Below, piece by piece: positions 25,940 to 36,670 of a stretch of 64,000 bases of DNA (position 1 is the stretch's first letter; each line of letters begins with the position of its first letter). The notes below the pieces were generated by a model, which worked only from the letters and a program-made list of their open reading frames with translations, did not search any database and was not told the origin of the DNA. A program made the position numbers and the translations under genes. Source of the stretch: Trichuris trichiura (taxonomy: Eukaryota > Nematoda > Enoplea > Trichinellida > Trichuridae); contig JBAJFE010000005.1 of NCBI GenBank assembly GCA_037903355.1, forward strand, positions 2,170,001 to 2,234,000, read 5' to 3'.

Positions 25940-28900
25940 ATGCCTATGCCAAAGGCGAGCTTGTTTAAGAATGAACGTACTACAAGCGAAAGGTCGCAGA
26001 AGTTCGTATCCAATGTGTACTTTGTCGATTGGAATCTCCGCGGAAGACTTTATGGTCCCATGGCGCCTGTCCAACTGATCTATTACAATGCCGGCCAACA
26101 ACGCATTTCCTTCAACGAAGCTAAGGCAAAGTTGCAGAGCGAAGGAAAGTCAGCCTATATTGGTCAGTGAAAACTATTGCCATTTAACCAATTTAGTTTT
26201 TCTTTTTCTGAAAGGCCGTTTGTGACAATTCGTTTAAAAACCAATTTTCAGGGCTGGAAATGGGACCCACTTGGTCAACCCATTGGTTTACTGTAACTTG
26301 CGACATACCGTCCGAATGGAATGGAAAAATAGTGCATCTAGTATGGAACAGCGGCTGCGAGGCGATGGTTTGGTCAAGCGAGGGGCATCCCTTACAGGGA
26401 CTATCCGGCGATGCCGGCAAAACAACCTTTGAATTAACTAAATGCGCCGACGCGTCCAAACAAGGCAAATACGTGCTATATTTGGAAGTTGCATGCAATT
26501 CCCGTTTTGGCGCCGGCAAAGGGGATGTAATCGCTCCCGCGGAACCGTGCCTAACTTTTACGGTTAAAACTGCTCAAATTGCAGTATTCAACGAGAACGT
26601 ATACGATCTTAATAATGGACTTTGATGTTTTGAACGCCATGGTATCCGCGCTGCCCAAAGACTCGCCGGAAAGGTAAGGATATTCAAATTAGAAAACGTC
26701 AGGGATGACTCACCTGCGCAGGTACAATGCCATGTACGTAGCCAATGAGATGGTGAACGTGGCTAGCAAGTGGCAACCTGGCAGTATTGAAAGCGCCCAT
26801 GAAATTGCAACGAAATTTCTAGAAAACGCCGAAGGTGCCCATTTGGACTTTAGAATATACGCTCTTGGAAATTGTCACATAGATACGGCTTGGCTTTGGC
26901 CTTTTGCCGAAACCGTAAGGAAATGTGCCCGTAGTTGGTCGTCCGTCGTTCGCTTGATGGAAGATTATGCAGATTTACATTTTGCCTGCAGTCAAGCTTT
27001 GCAATTGTCATGGATGGAGGAATTCTATCCAAGTCTGTTTGCTCAGATTCGTCAGAAAGTCCACGACGGCAGATTCCATATTGTTGGCGGTTCGTGGGTT
27101 GAAAGCGACGGTTGTTTACCAAGCGGTGAATCGCTGATACGTCAACACCTGTACGGACAACATTACTTCCTGAAAGCGTTTGGAAAATATTGTACCGAAG
27201 CATGGCTACCGGATACGTTTGGCTACAGTGGTCAGCTGCCCCAGATTTATACGGCATGTCAAATGCAGCATTTTATGACGCAAAAGTTGAGCTGGAATGT
27301 GGTAAACAAATTTCCCAACTCTTCCTTTATATGGCGAGGCATTGACGGCACCGAAATCTGCGCTCATTTGCCTCCCGGCGATAGCTACGTCATGGAAGTG
27401 TCCGTTGGTGATCTTATGAAGACGGTAAACAATTTCAAAGACAAAGGGCGAACCCGATCCGCTTTGTTGCTTTACGGATACGGCGACGGTGGCGGCGGAC
27501 CGGATCGGGAAATGTGCGAACGCCTTAAACGTTCCTTGCGACTTCCCGGCGGTCCTTTGGTAAAAACTGGACCTCCAAAGCTTGTTTTCGACCATATCAA
27601 TGCCAACAGATCAAACATGGTCACTTGGGTTGGCGAACTGTACCTCGAAATGCACAATGGTACGTACACTACTCACGCAATGGTCAAGAAGTCGAATCGT
27701 ACCTGCGAATTCTTACTACGGTAGAGCCTGTGTTGCTTCTTTTTTTTTGATTTCAAATTTCTCGCTTGTAGAGACTGCGAATTTTTGGCCTTCGTCCTTT
27801 GGCTATGCTCGGGCAAGAAGCAGGCGTGTCGCAACTTTGGCGCCGAGTGGAAATTGGTCCTGCAAAATCAATTCCACGACGTGCTGCCCGGAACGTGCAT
27901 AGAACTTGTCTACGAGGACGTCATGGAGATGTACAGCAAAGTTGTCGCCAATTGCAACTCGTTTTTGAAAATCTCTCCGGACGGTCGCTTCTTCATGAAT
28001 ACGCTCGGTTGGGATCGCAGCGTTGTTGTTGAGCAAAAATGCTACGTTTTACCCGCCTTTTCGATCGTCGCAATCGACCAAGCCGAAGTGAAAGCCGACG
28101 ACAGCGTTGAAGCCAAATTCTCCGACAACTTTCTAGTTCTCAAGTAGGTTACTTTGAACAAAGCAAAAAAAAACGACGGCGTCCCGTATAATTTTTTCTC
28201 GCTTGGCAGGAACAAGTTCGTCGAAATGGAAATAGACAAGCATGGTCACATTGTCTTCTTGGCGCTTCCGCCGGACGGAAGAAATTTGATCGCTGCAGAC
28301 AAACCTGCGAATCAATTTACCGTATACGATGACGTACCGCTCTATTGGGACGCCTGGGACGTCATGGACTATCACTTGGAAACTCGATCGCTTGTTGGCG
28401 ACGTGGAAAGCGAACTGACCTTGGTGACGTCGACGCCCGCTTGCGCTGTAGCCGAATTCAAAATGAGAATTGGGCGCGAAAGCAAGTTGAGCCAGAAAAT
28501 AACGCTTCGCTGCCGATGTCCGTACGTTGAATTTCATACGGTCGTCGACTGGCGGGAAAGTCACAAAATGTTGAAAGTTGAATTCCCCCTGTCGTTGCAA
28601 AGCACCGAAGCCACCTACGAGATACAGTTTGGTCACGTGCGTCGTCCCACCCACAGGAACACGTCGTGGGATAGCGCCAAGTACGAAGTGTGCGCTCAGA
28701 AGTGGGCCGACTTGTCCGAATGGGATTCGGGCGTTTCGGTGATCAACGATTGCAAGTACGGCTACAGCTGTTACGGCAACAACTTGGTATTGTCGCTTCT
28801 GCGGTCGTCCAAGTCGCCCGATCCAAATGCCGATATGGGCGTCCATTCGTTCACGTACGCTTTGATGCCTCACAGAGGTCGCTTTCAAGAAGCCACTTCA

Positions 28901-29323
28901 CCTTCGCCTATCAGCGTTATTCAGGCCGCTTACGAGCTCAACAGCCCAATAAGGCGAATCGACTTTCCGGCAGATACAAAAAAGGACAACTTCCGTCCAT
29001 TGAAGCTTCTTTCCGTAAACAATCCGTTGGTCGTAGTTGAAGTGGTGAAAATTAGCGAAAAGGGCGATCAGCTTGTACTAAGGCTGTACGAAAGCGGAGG
29101 CGGTCACGCGTCGGCTGTTATCACGCCAATATGCTTTGAATTCAAATCTTTTTCTCTTGGTTACGCCACCGAGGAACCCGTCTCGCAAGTGCCCGTAAGC
29201 CACGATGGTTCAATTCGATTGGACCTTAATCCTTTCGAAATTATGACCATCATATGCGACGTGGAACCATCGGCCGACGTGGTAAGTCGTTACGGTAACT
29301 TTTTCAAACTTTTTACTCAATAG
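25940..29323 (+). CDS. MAN2C1: Cytosolic alpha-mannosidase, GH38 (MAN2C1 type)
   Basis: Trims mannose from free oligosaccharides in the cytosol. Exons (+): 25940-26162, 26252-26673, 26722-27720, 27772-28143, 28210-29323; 1,042 residues against 1,040 in human if one base is discounted. Catalytic features seen: zinc-site CHIDTAWLWPF, nucleophile region AWLPDTFGYSGQLPQI, TQKLSWN, GYGDGGGGP, HNGTYTTHA and NQFHDV. Later blocks include VPLYWDAWDVMDYHLETR and ATYEIQFGHVRRPTH. The start is the first ATG in frame with the conserved NLRGRLYG block; an AG immediately precedes it. Odd point: exon 2 is one base too long. Around 26604-26610 the frame breaks between FNENVYD and IMDFDVLNAM, and dropping one T restores both the frame and the exon phase. 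The 3' end has a possible 42-base intron (GTAAGT at 29282) that would give a different tail. Confidence 0.95.
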
Positions 29324-30307
29324 CAGCCAACTGTAACGTTCTACGGCGGGGGTTGCTTACCTTCTTGGCCGATATTCAACTGCGCGGGATGTGGGGAACT
29401 TCCATTTTATTTTTTGTTGTTGACTTTGGTTGGGTCTTCTTCAAATAAAACCTTCCATCGCTGTCCTTTTTTGGACTAGGTCGTTGCTGCTCTCAAAACG
29501 CCAAGTTGTTTTCCTTATCTATCCGCATAGCTACAACAAAGTAAGAAGAACCGCTGGCAATAAGTAGCGTCGTCGAAAGATCTCGCAAGTAAGTGTTGTA
29601 TTCATTATACGTGGGCGATAGTAGTAGAAATAGTAGTAGCTAAGGTGATTATTAGTAATGACCATTAATAGATAAAGCATCGGTACAAAGAAAGCCTCAG
29701 AGTGCGGTAGAGACAAGTAGTAACTACGCAATGGGGGAAATTTTGAAAAACGAAAAACTGAGATGTTAAAAACGGCTGCTGAAGGTAACAGTGTTTGGAC
29801 GAAGCGATGAAGGAGGAGGAGAGACCCCAATCTTGACCTACTGAAGAAGACGAGTACACGTAATAGTCCGAGGCGTTGACCCGTGTTGTACACAGGGCGG
29901 CGGCGCGAAAATTGACGGTCCAAGCGTTGGGCGCTAAAAAGAAAACGTACCACATGTGTATATATTCAATAGAAGTTCAGTTGGCTGACGTACTTTTTTT
30001 TTTAAAAAGTCGTTTGATGCTTGTTGTCTTACTGTAAGTGAGGAAAAAGCCGTGAGGGACCGCGCGGGTCGGCGGTGCGTAAAACAAGAACAAAATAAAA
30101 ACATGGCAACAAGTAGGACACAGCAAGCAAATAAAAATTGGAGGGCAGCCGAAAAGCAATGATAAAAGAAGAAATGTTACGCGACGACCATATTCGCGCA
30201 ACAGAGGCTAATAAGAGAGAACAAACGTATGCCGCGCAAGAAGATGGAGCAAATGATAATGCACTATTTCATGGAGGTGAGTTTGTGTGTGTGTATGTGG
30301 GTGCGTG
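29324..30307. other. 3' UTRs of MAN2C1 and the R-SMAD gene
   Basis: Convergent 3' region. AATAAA at 29444-29449 probably ends the MAN2C1 transcript. On the minus strand the sequence is pyrimidine and Ser/Arg/Tyr-codon rich (open frame 29531-29953) but shows no family and lies directly downstream of the SMAD stop, so I read it as SMAD 3' UTR. Confidence 0.55.
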
Positions 30308-32763
30308 TCAAGTGAAGCTATTGATTTGATTGCTCGGCCCTTCCATCTGCGTCAGTACTCTGTCCAACCATTGCAATGGTCCATTGAAATGCAACTCAAT
30401 CCAACATGGTGTCGCTGTAATCGTTTGCCGTCGATAGTCGGCACCCCAACCTTTAACAAAGCTAACTCGAATTGTGCACATTCTGGTCAACGCATAGACG
30501 GCTTCAAAACCATGAGGAACACTCATGCTGAGCAGAGTAGCGAATTCCTGATTATTAAAGATTTTCAGGTTGCAACCGGGAGGCACTTTGCAAACGGTCG
30601 CTGGGTGCCATCCGTAGCGTTGATTACAATTGGGACTCTGCACGAAGATGGCGTAGTCGCTTAAGCATTCGGCAAAAACTTCTCCGCCAATGTAGTAAAA
30701 CCGGGCGCCACGACCTATATGCTTTCTTGCTTCGATTACGTTTCCCGTACGGGTGACATTGGACAATTGACCTAAACAAAATCTTTCCGCGTTGGAGGGA
30801 TCGCAAAAGCCGTCAACAGTGAGCGACGGTTGGCTTGCGTGAAATGCTTCTCCAACGCGTTTGTTCATCTCGTAATAACTGACCGAACACCAAAATGGAG
30901 GCTCGTGATACTCGACGGAGAAACAATCGCGCATTACGGTAAGATGGTTGCCGTGCGGCGACGTTTGATGATCCATTGCGTCCACGTCTTCGTTGATGTA
31001 ACCGGAAATTGGTGACTCGAGTTTGATTGGGTAAGTTGGAGCGTCCGGTCCAGGATAGTCGACATTTTCGGGCACGCCGGAATTTTCAAATTTCGACACA
31101 ATCGGCGATCTGACCAACTCCATACGCTCCGGCTGCGTTCCGTTGCTGCAACTGGGCATCCCAAGTTCAAAACCGCTACCGTTGGTCACCGCCTGCTGTT
31201 GATGCTGCTGTTGTTGTTGTTGATGCTGCTGCTGTTGTTGCTGCTGTTGCTGCTGCTGAGGTTGCTGGCCTTTTGGCACCAAAATTGCGGGCAGAACCGG
31301 ATTTTCAATCTTCATGTAATGATACGGATTGACGCACACTTCCTCCTTCTTTAGGCTGAATGCGAATTGGCAATGCGACACCGGCTTCAGTTGATGATGC
31401 GACTGCAAATCTGGATAACGCCACATTTTGCAATATATCACGTGCGGCAATCCCTTCCGTTGGGATACCTAAAAGCTGACGTTCGCAACGTTTTTCTTAG
31501 CAAGCAAAATTAAAGATAAAATGCTAAATAAGAAAATTAAGCGCCACTGCTAGCATACTGTATGATAATCAGGTTACAATTGTCGACGCTTTAGGAAATT
31601 CAAACGTAAGGCAACCGCTTTTGAAAAGCAGCAATTAGCAGTAGGCTCAAGCGTTAACTTCGTTTAAACCAAACCGCCATAGTCGATGTTCATTAGCGCC
31701 CGCGAAAACAAACTCGCCCAAAAACCTTATCAGTAAATAAACAAGTTTGAAAATTCAAATCTACAGTACTTCATTAAGGGAAATTAGGTGCTATAGTCTA
31801 GAGCTGAGAAGCGACACGCCTACCTGGTCGACTTGTAGCTCGAACTCAGTGTTGCAAATGCAACGGACAACAGCAACAACAACTAAAGCGGGAAAACATT
31901 TCAAAAAAGGCGCGCTGTGCGTTGGCGTACTTAAAGTAAGTCACGTTGTCGAATTTAATGTCAGCTTTATGGTTTGAAAAAGTACCATACAAGTTTTGTT
32001 TGACCTATAAGCAACTAGGGGTTACGAAAGCTCGTCAAAAGTCGCTTGATCGCCTTCGGTGGAATAGTTGGCTCAATGCCAACCTTTATTGGATTGTTAA
32101 TCAAAAATAGAGACCTTTTTCGTCTCTCCAAAATAAATGATTGCGGCAAAAACGCGTTGGGCAATTTTGGTTAGCGCCCTCATCGGATATTGCATGCAGC
32201 TGCTATCATAACTATGCAAATATATTACTGACTAAGCATACAAGTGGGCGGCTACCTGAACTAAGCAAATTGAAATGTTTAAAATGAGCTATTATAACAA
32301 ACAATAAAAGCATTAACAGACAAACAACGCCCAACGGTAATTAAATGAGCTAATTTTAAGAAAACACTTCCTAAACGTTGCTCTTAACTTCCTAATGCAA
32401 TGCAGCGCAATCGATGTTGATAAATCGATCAATCTCTTTTTTTTCGCGTCGTTAGCCTTTCCGGAGAACTTTTTCGTAGAGACGAAGCGGTGCGAAAGAA
32501 AATTCTACCTGTAATCGCCCGTCCAACGAGCGCGGTATGGTGATGCATTTGGTCTGCGAATCTCGCATTGTAATTGCCTTGTCCAACTCGTCCAACATGC
32601 CGGATTTTTTCAACTTTTTCACCAAACTTTTTACGGCCTTTTCGCACCATTTTTGCTCCTCTTCCCGCTCGGGCACATTGTCCAAAGAAGCGCGCAGACT
32701 AACCAACTTTTTGACAATCGGATTCGGCGGGCTAAGAAGGCCTGCACCGAACATGGACATCAT
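30308..32763 (-). CDS. Receptor-regulated SMAD, Smad2/3 (activin/TGF-beta) class
   Basis: Signal-transducing transcription factor phosphorylated by type I TGF-beta-family receptors. Two exons (minus): 32509-32763 and 30308-31468, phase 0, 471 residues. A stop codon lies in frame just before the start ATG. MH1 covers roughly residues 1-140: [16 protein letters not shown], the DNA-binding hairpin RSLDGRLQ at the exon end, then KGLPHVIYC and VCVNPYHY. The linker has a long Gln/His tract (31193-31262) and several Ser-Pro sites. MH2 begins [21 protein letters not shown]; its L3 loop reads [10 protein letters not shown], with the Arg and Thr typical of Smad2/3 rather than the His and Asp of Smad1/5. 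The protein ends NSFT where the family has SSxS, so the receptor-phosphorylation motif is altered. Confidence 0.95.
31193..31262 (-). repeat. Glutamine-codon repeat in the SMAD linker
   Basis: Imperfect CAG/CAA/CAT run that encodes a Gln-rich tract broken by His residues, between MH1 and MH2 of the SMAD. The codon mixture means it is not a pure unstable CAG repeat. Confidence 0.9.
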
Positions 32764-35700
32764 CGTTCGTTAGGCGGTTTGAATTAATAGCTAAAAGAAA
32801 ATTAGAATTTTCAAAATTTACATTTACATAAAATTGATTTATTCTCGTCCATGAAAATGGAATACTGCGCGCATACGCGCAGCATGAACTTTGCTAGAAG
32901 GTAAATACAACAAGAATGAGACCTTTGAAGATAGGTGTTAATCAAAATAAAAAGAGAAGCCCCTAACAGGCAAAGATAACGTTAGATAATCAGCTAAGTA
33001 TCGGCACCGTAAGGGCTTATAAAGTACATAGAATAATAAAAGCAACTTCGGCCAGTAACACTTTCACCATTGCATGCTTGACCATACCGTCATTTACTGA
33101 ACGATCTCTAAAATTTTTTAAGCAAATCGCGATATTTAAAAATTGAAAATTAGCATAAAAAATATAAGCGCTGAATCAGCGGAAACTAAAGAAAAGGTAA
33201 GCTTCAAGGTGCAACGAGAACAGGCAAATGACTACCTGGAAGCGTCTCTCATTGTGCAACTAGAGAAGCAAACGTGCAATGCGCAGTTGCCAGTGGCCAT
33301 CCATAAAAGCATCGAAGCTAAATTGACAAAATCGGCAATTCGGAGGTAGGGATGATAGTGCCATGCTTCACGTGACAGGAAAATTCGTAAACCTCAAACG
33401 TCTTACATTTAAGGTTGTCCTAATGCAATCTGCCCATCACAAAAGCCATTGAACAGCCACCTGCGTCGATGAAAACTCTTCAATCGATTCAAAATAACGG
33501 CTTCAATTACTTTACCTAAACGTGCTCGACAAAAGGGCAAGACCAAACAAAAAACCGACTTCGACAACGTTGCGCCAGCGGATGCTCAAACTTAAACTAG
33601 TAAATAAACTCATTAAGCGAAACGAAAAAAATAAGTACAGAACTGCGCAACAAGCAGCCTATTAAGGCGGCCAACCCAACGAGCTCAACAAACAAACCGA
33701 AACAACTTGAAAAGAAAAATGCTTACCAAAATGCTTCTAACTTTGCGAAATGCCCTTATGGCAAGGTGGACAAAGTCATAACAACGTCTAAATTTTTAAC
33801 GCAGCTCGCTGCTAGTCCATTGCAATGGAAAAAAATAAAAAAAAATAAGCTATTGTCCCCGTCCAGTACTTAGGCATACAGTAAGAAAACGTACATGAAA
33901 ACTAGGTTGTCACGGCTTTAATCCAGCCTGAACGGCGCACCGTTTGCCAACTTTTAATAGACGACTTTTGTTTGCAAAGAAGCGCTGCGCCATTTCTAAA
34001 AATGGATTGTTCAACGGGAATTGTTCCTTCCGCGACAGCGCGCGCAAGGACGCTGCAAAAGAGCAAATGTGATTTTATCGCAAAGCGCGTTCCGTCTCAT
34101 TCATGTTGGAACAGCTGGTTTCCTGCTCATCCTAAAAATATCCATCGGCTAGCGGCAATTAATTTAAAGTACAACGTGTTAGCGGCGGCGAGTGCGTTTC
34201 CGCGCAACACGCCGCGAAAATGCCTTACTTTGCCAAACTAGCCGTCTCTTTGATTTGTTGGAATTTAGGAACATTTTTTTGTTGCTTTTTCTATTGATCA
34301 TCTGCTTTCGCAGCTGCTAAAACAACCTCTATTCATAGGCTGCTTAGGCAGGCGCACAAAGTCTTTGGATACATGTGTGGGCACAAATTGGTTAAATACC
34401 GTTCACAAATCAACTAATCCTCTGCTCACATTGTCATTTTTAAGGTTTCCAACAAGTTTGCAAGCTCGATTCCAGCTCAGATAGCTTACTGTAGGGAATG
34501 CAGGTTCAAAGCGACAATATTAATGATCACATACAACAGAGGCGGTAAGGTTCCATTGGACAGAAATAGTTTTAGTTGACTAGTCTTACGGGATTAGCAA
34601 TTCTTATTGTCACTGTTGTTTGATGACAAAAATAGTGTCTTTTGAGTCACATGCTGCTACGATCAACTGAATTTGCTAACTCTGTTTTCTGAGTGGTGCT
34701 ACGACCAGCTGAATTTGCTAGCTCTGCTTTCTGAATAAACGAGCATGCTTTACTTGACTTTTTAAGCAAGTAACGGAACAGAAGTTTAAAAAATACAGTA
34801 AACAGGAAAGTCAGGTTCTTAGGAACATATTAAATTCTTCGTCTGCAAAAACGCGCATCATGCTGTCTTTTTTAAAAATTTAGTTACCTACTTATGTTGT
34901 TCTTCTAATAGTTATTCCATGAGCATACTGCAGCTCCTAAAAAAGTCATTTTCTTTTTTTTGATAGGTGAGCAGGGAAACGTTTCGACACTAAATCTCGC
35001 TCCGTTCATTGCAAAAATGCACTTATTTTTTTGGTTTTACAAACCAAACTTGAAATAAACCTTTTCAACCCGAAAAGTGAAGACAAGCTGTTTAAAAACT
35101 ACAAAAAGAGCAATTTTTTGTATTTCAAACATGTTATATGCTCCAATTCTATTTTTACAAACATTCTGCGCACTAAACGCGTAATGAAATGCATCGTTAC
35201 GGGGATAATTTTCGATTACAAAACTTTATCTGATTTGCAGGGTTTATTCGAATCGATAGTCCTACGGTAGATTTATTCAAAACTTAAAGATATTCGTTGT
35301 TTGCGCGGCTTCGTTTCTTGTTTACGTTTCGTGACTATCCGCTAACTGCATAATCTTTGCTTTGTTCGTTGTTCTCACGCTCAAGACAAATGCTTATGCA
35401 TATCTTTGGAATGATAAATGTCGCGTCATTGTTGTCTCGAATTTTTTCCAACCTTTGGTGCAAACCGTGGAAAAGATAGCGACTGCGCGCCCTTGCCATT
35501 TGCTTCGCCTGACAAGAGTAGGGAGACGCTTTGCCAGAAGAGCGCTGCTGCGGCCAACGCTTCCGTTGTTGAGAACGTTTCGTTTTTCAAGAATTCCCTC
35601 TTTTTTCCTTTCCTCCAAATTGCGTTCGTTTGCGAACATTTTGCAAGCAAGGGCAAACATGAACCGGTCGATAGGCTTGTTCCGCATGCCGGACTTTGCT

Positions 35701-36024
35701 GACCAAACGTTTAGACGTGTCCTTGGCTGCAAAGTATCCCTTTTATTTGAACGAGCCGTTGTGTCGCCCGCCAGACAGGCGCTTCGATCCATTCGAACTT
35801 TAACGTCGTACGCGCACGCTTATCTTTGTGTGCAGTCTGCAAACTCTTTATCATTTAGAGCGAACGAGGTGGCCTCAACCGGTCAATTGTTTTAACAAAA
35901 GCGCACGAGCTGCCAAACGGAGAATTTTACTGCGCCACTGCTTCACTTCGAACAGCTTGTTAAGCTTCGCCAGCGGAAAGGTAGATACTTCTTTGAAAGG
36001 TGAGATCGTTGGCGCCATCCCCAA
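32764..36024. other. Divergent intergenic region between SMAD and HRG
   Basis: AT-rich 3.3 kb. A 42-base duplicated unit lies at 34655-34736. Around 35360-35900 the sequence turns GC-richer and has overlapping open frames on both strands (177 residues + at 35362-35895; 132 residues - at 35394-35792). Neither resembles a known family, so coding status is undecided; it may be 5' UTR of the HRG gene. Nothing else was recognised. Confidence 0.45.
34655..34736. repeat. Two-copy tandem duplication, 42 bp unit
   Basis: Two head-to-tail copies (34655-34696 and 34697-34736), each with TGCTACGA(T/C)CA and GAATTTGCTA. They differ at a handful of bases. Non-coding. Confidence 0.75.
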
Positions 36025-36522
36025 ATGAGACCATCTACCGTACTTACGATAAGAATTGTTTTCGCTTCCGTTGGCCTTTTCGTTGGCCTGTTCACAGGAA
36101 TCTGCTTTGCCGCACACTTTAGAAATTACAATGCCGCAGTGTGGGCGATCGTTTCCGGTCTTTTTGCAGCTGCAGTTTTATGGCTTCACGTCAAGTACAA
36201 ACGCCTTACGCTTCGACAATGGCTTCCTCGTTTAAGAAATCTGATGTTGGTTGGATGCGTTGGTCAGCTGGCTGGCTTTAGCGCCATGGTTACTTACATC
36301 ACCTTAGGCATCGTTATGAGGCAAGGATTGTCGATGATATATGGTGAAAATTTTTGGGTCGCTTTGGTCTGGGGATGGATGACGTGGAAGTGGGCATTCG
36401 CCATGTTCTACTACTCGCGCCTTTATCGTCGTCATTACATTGCCGAAATGCAACCCAAACTGCCATCTGGTAATGAATACGATGACGACGAACTTCCAGA
36501 CCAGCACTCTGCGAGATACTGA
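36025..36522 (+). CDS. Haem transporter, HRG-1/HRG-4 (SLC48A1) family
   Basis: Moves haem across endosomal or plasma membranes; nematodes cannot make haem and depend on this family (established for C. elegans). Single exon, 165 residues, with an in-frame stop upstream of the ATG. Four predicted membrane segments lie at about residues 7-30, 36-56, 74-97 and 108-130. The second segment ends with LWLHVKYK, keeping the His (about H55) that corresponds to the haem-coordinating His of HRG-1. The stretch after segment 3 keeps the QGL...GENFWVALVW and MTWKW pattern, and YSRLY stands where worms have the FARKY motif. The tail is acidic (EYDDDELPD). Overall spacing matches the family, so I am fairly sure; sub-cellular location cannot be told. 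It is convergent with TRUB2 148 bases away. Confidence 0.85.
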   Translation: MRPSTVLTIRIVFASVGLFVGLFTGICFAAHFRNYNAAVWAIVSGLFAAAVLWLHVKYKRLTLRQWLPRLRNLMLVGCVGQLAGFSAMVTYITLGIVMRQGLSMIYGENFWVALVWGWMTWKWAFAMFYYSRLYRRHYIAEMQPKLPSGNEYDDDELPDQHSARY

Positions 36523-36670
36523 ATTATCGCCATGCCTTTAACCGAAGGAGACAATGCTTATGCTTTGATAGTCTGTCATCTGTAAAAAGTGCTTTGCAGT
36601 TTGACGGAGATTAAAAGATAGGTTCTGCTTAACGGTTCAATTTGGCTAAGAAATGCAAAGCGGCCAATTG

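Noticed and set aside
28133..28888. 251-codon minus-strand open frame
   Set aside because: Antisense to the long MAN2C1 exon, which has strong family similarity on the plus strand.
29531..29953. 140-codon minus-strand open frame downstream of SMAD
   Set aside because: Arg/Ser/Tyr low-complexity reading with no similarity, directly after the SMAD stop; better explained as 3' UTR.
30308..31468. Assignment of the SMAD to the BMP (Smad1/5) class because of the NxIxSxT-like ending
   Set aside because: The L3-loop residues (Arg and Thr) and the MH2 sequence as a whole follow Smad2/3.
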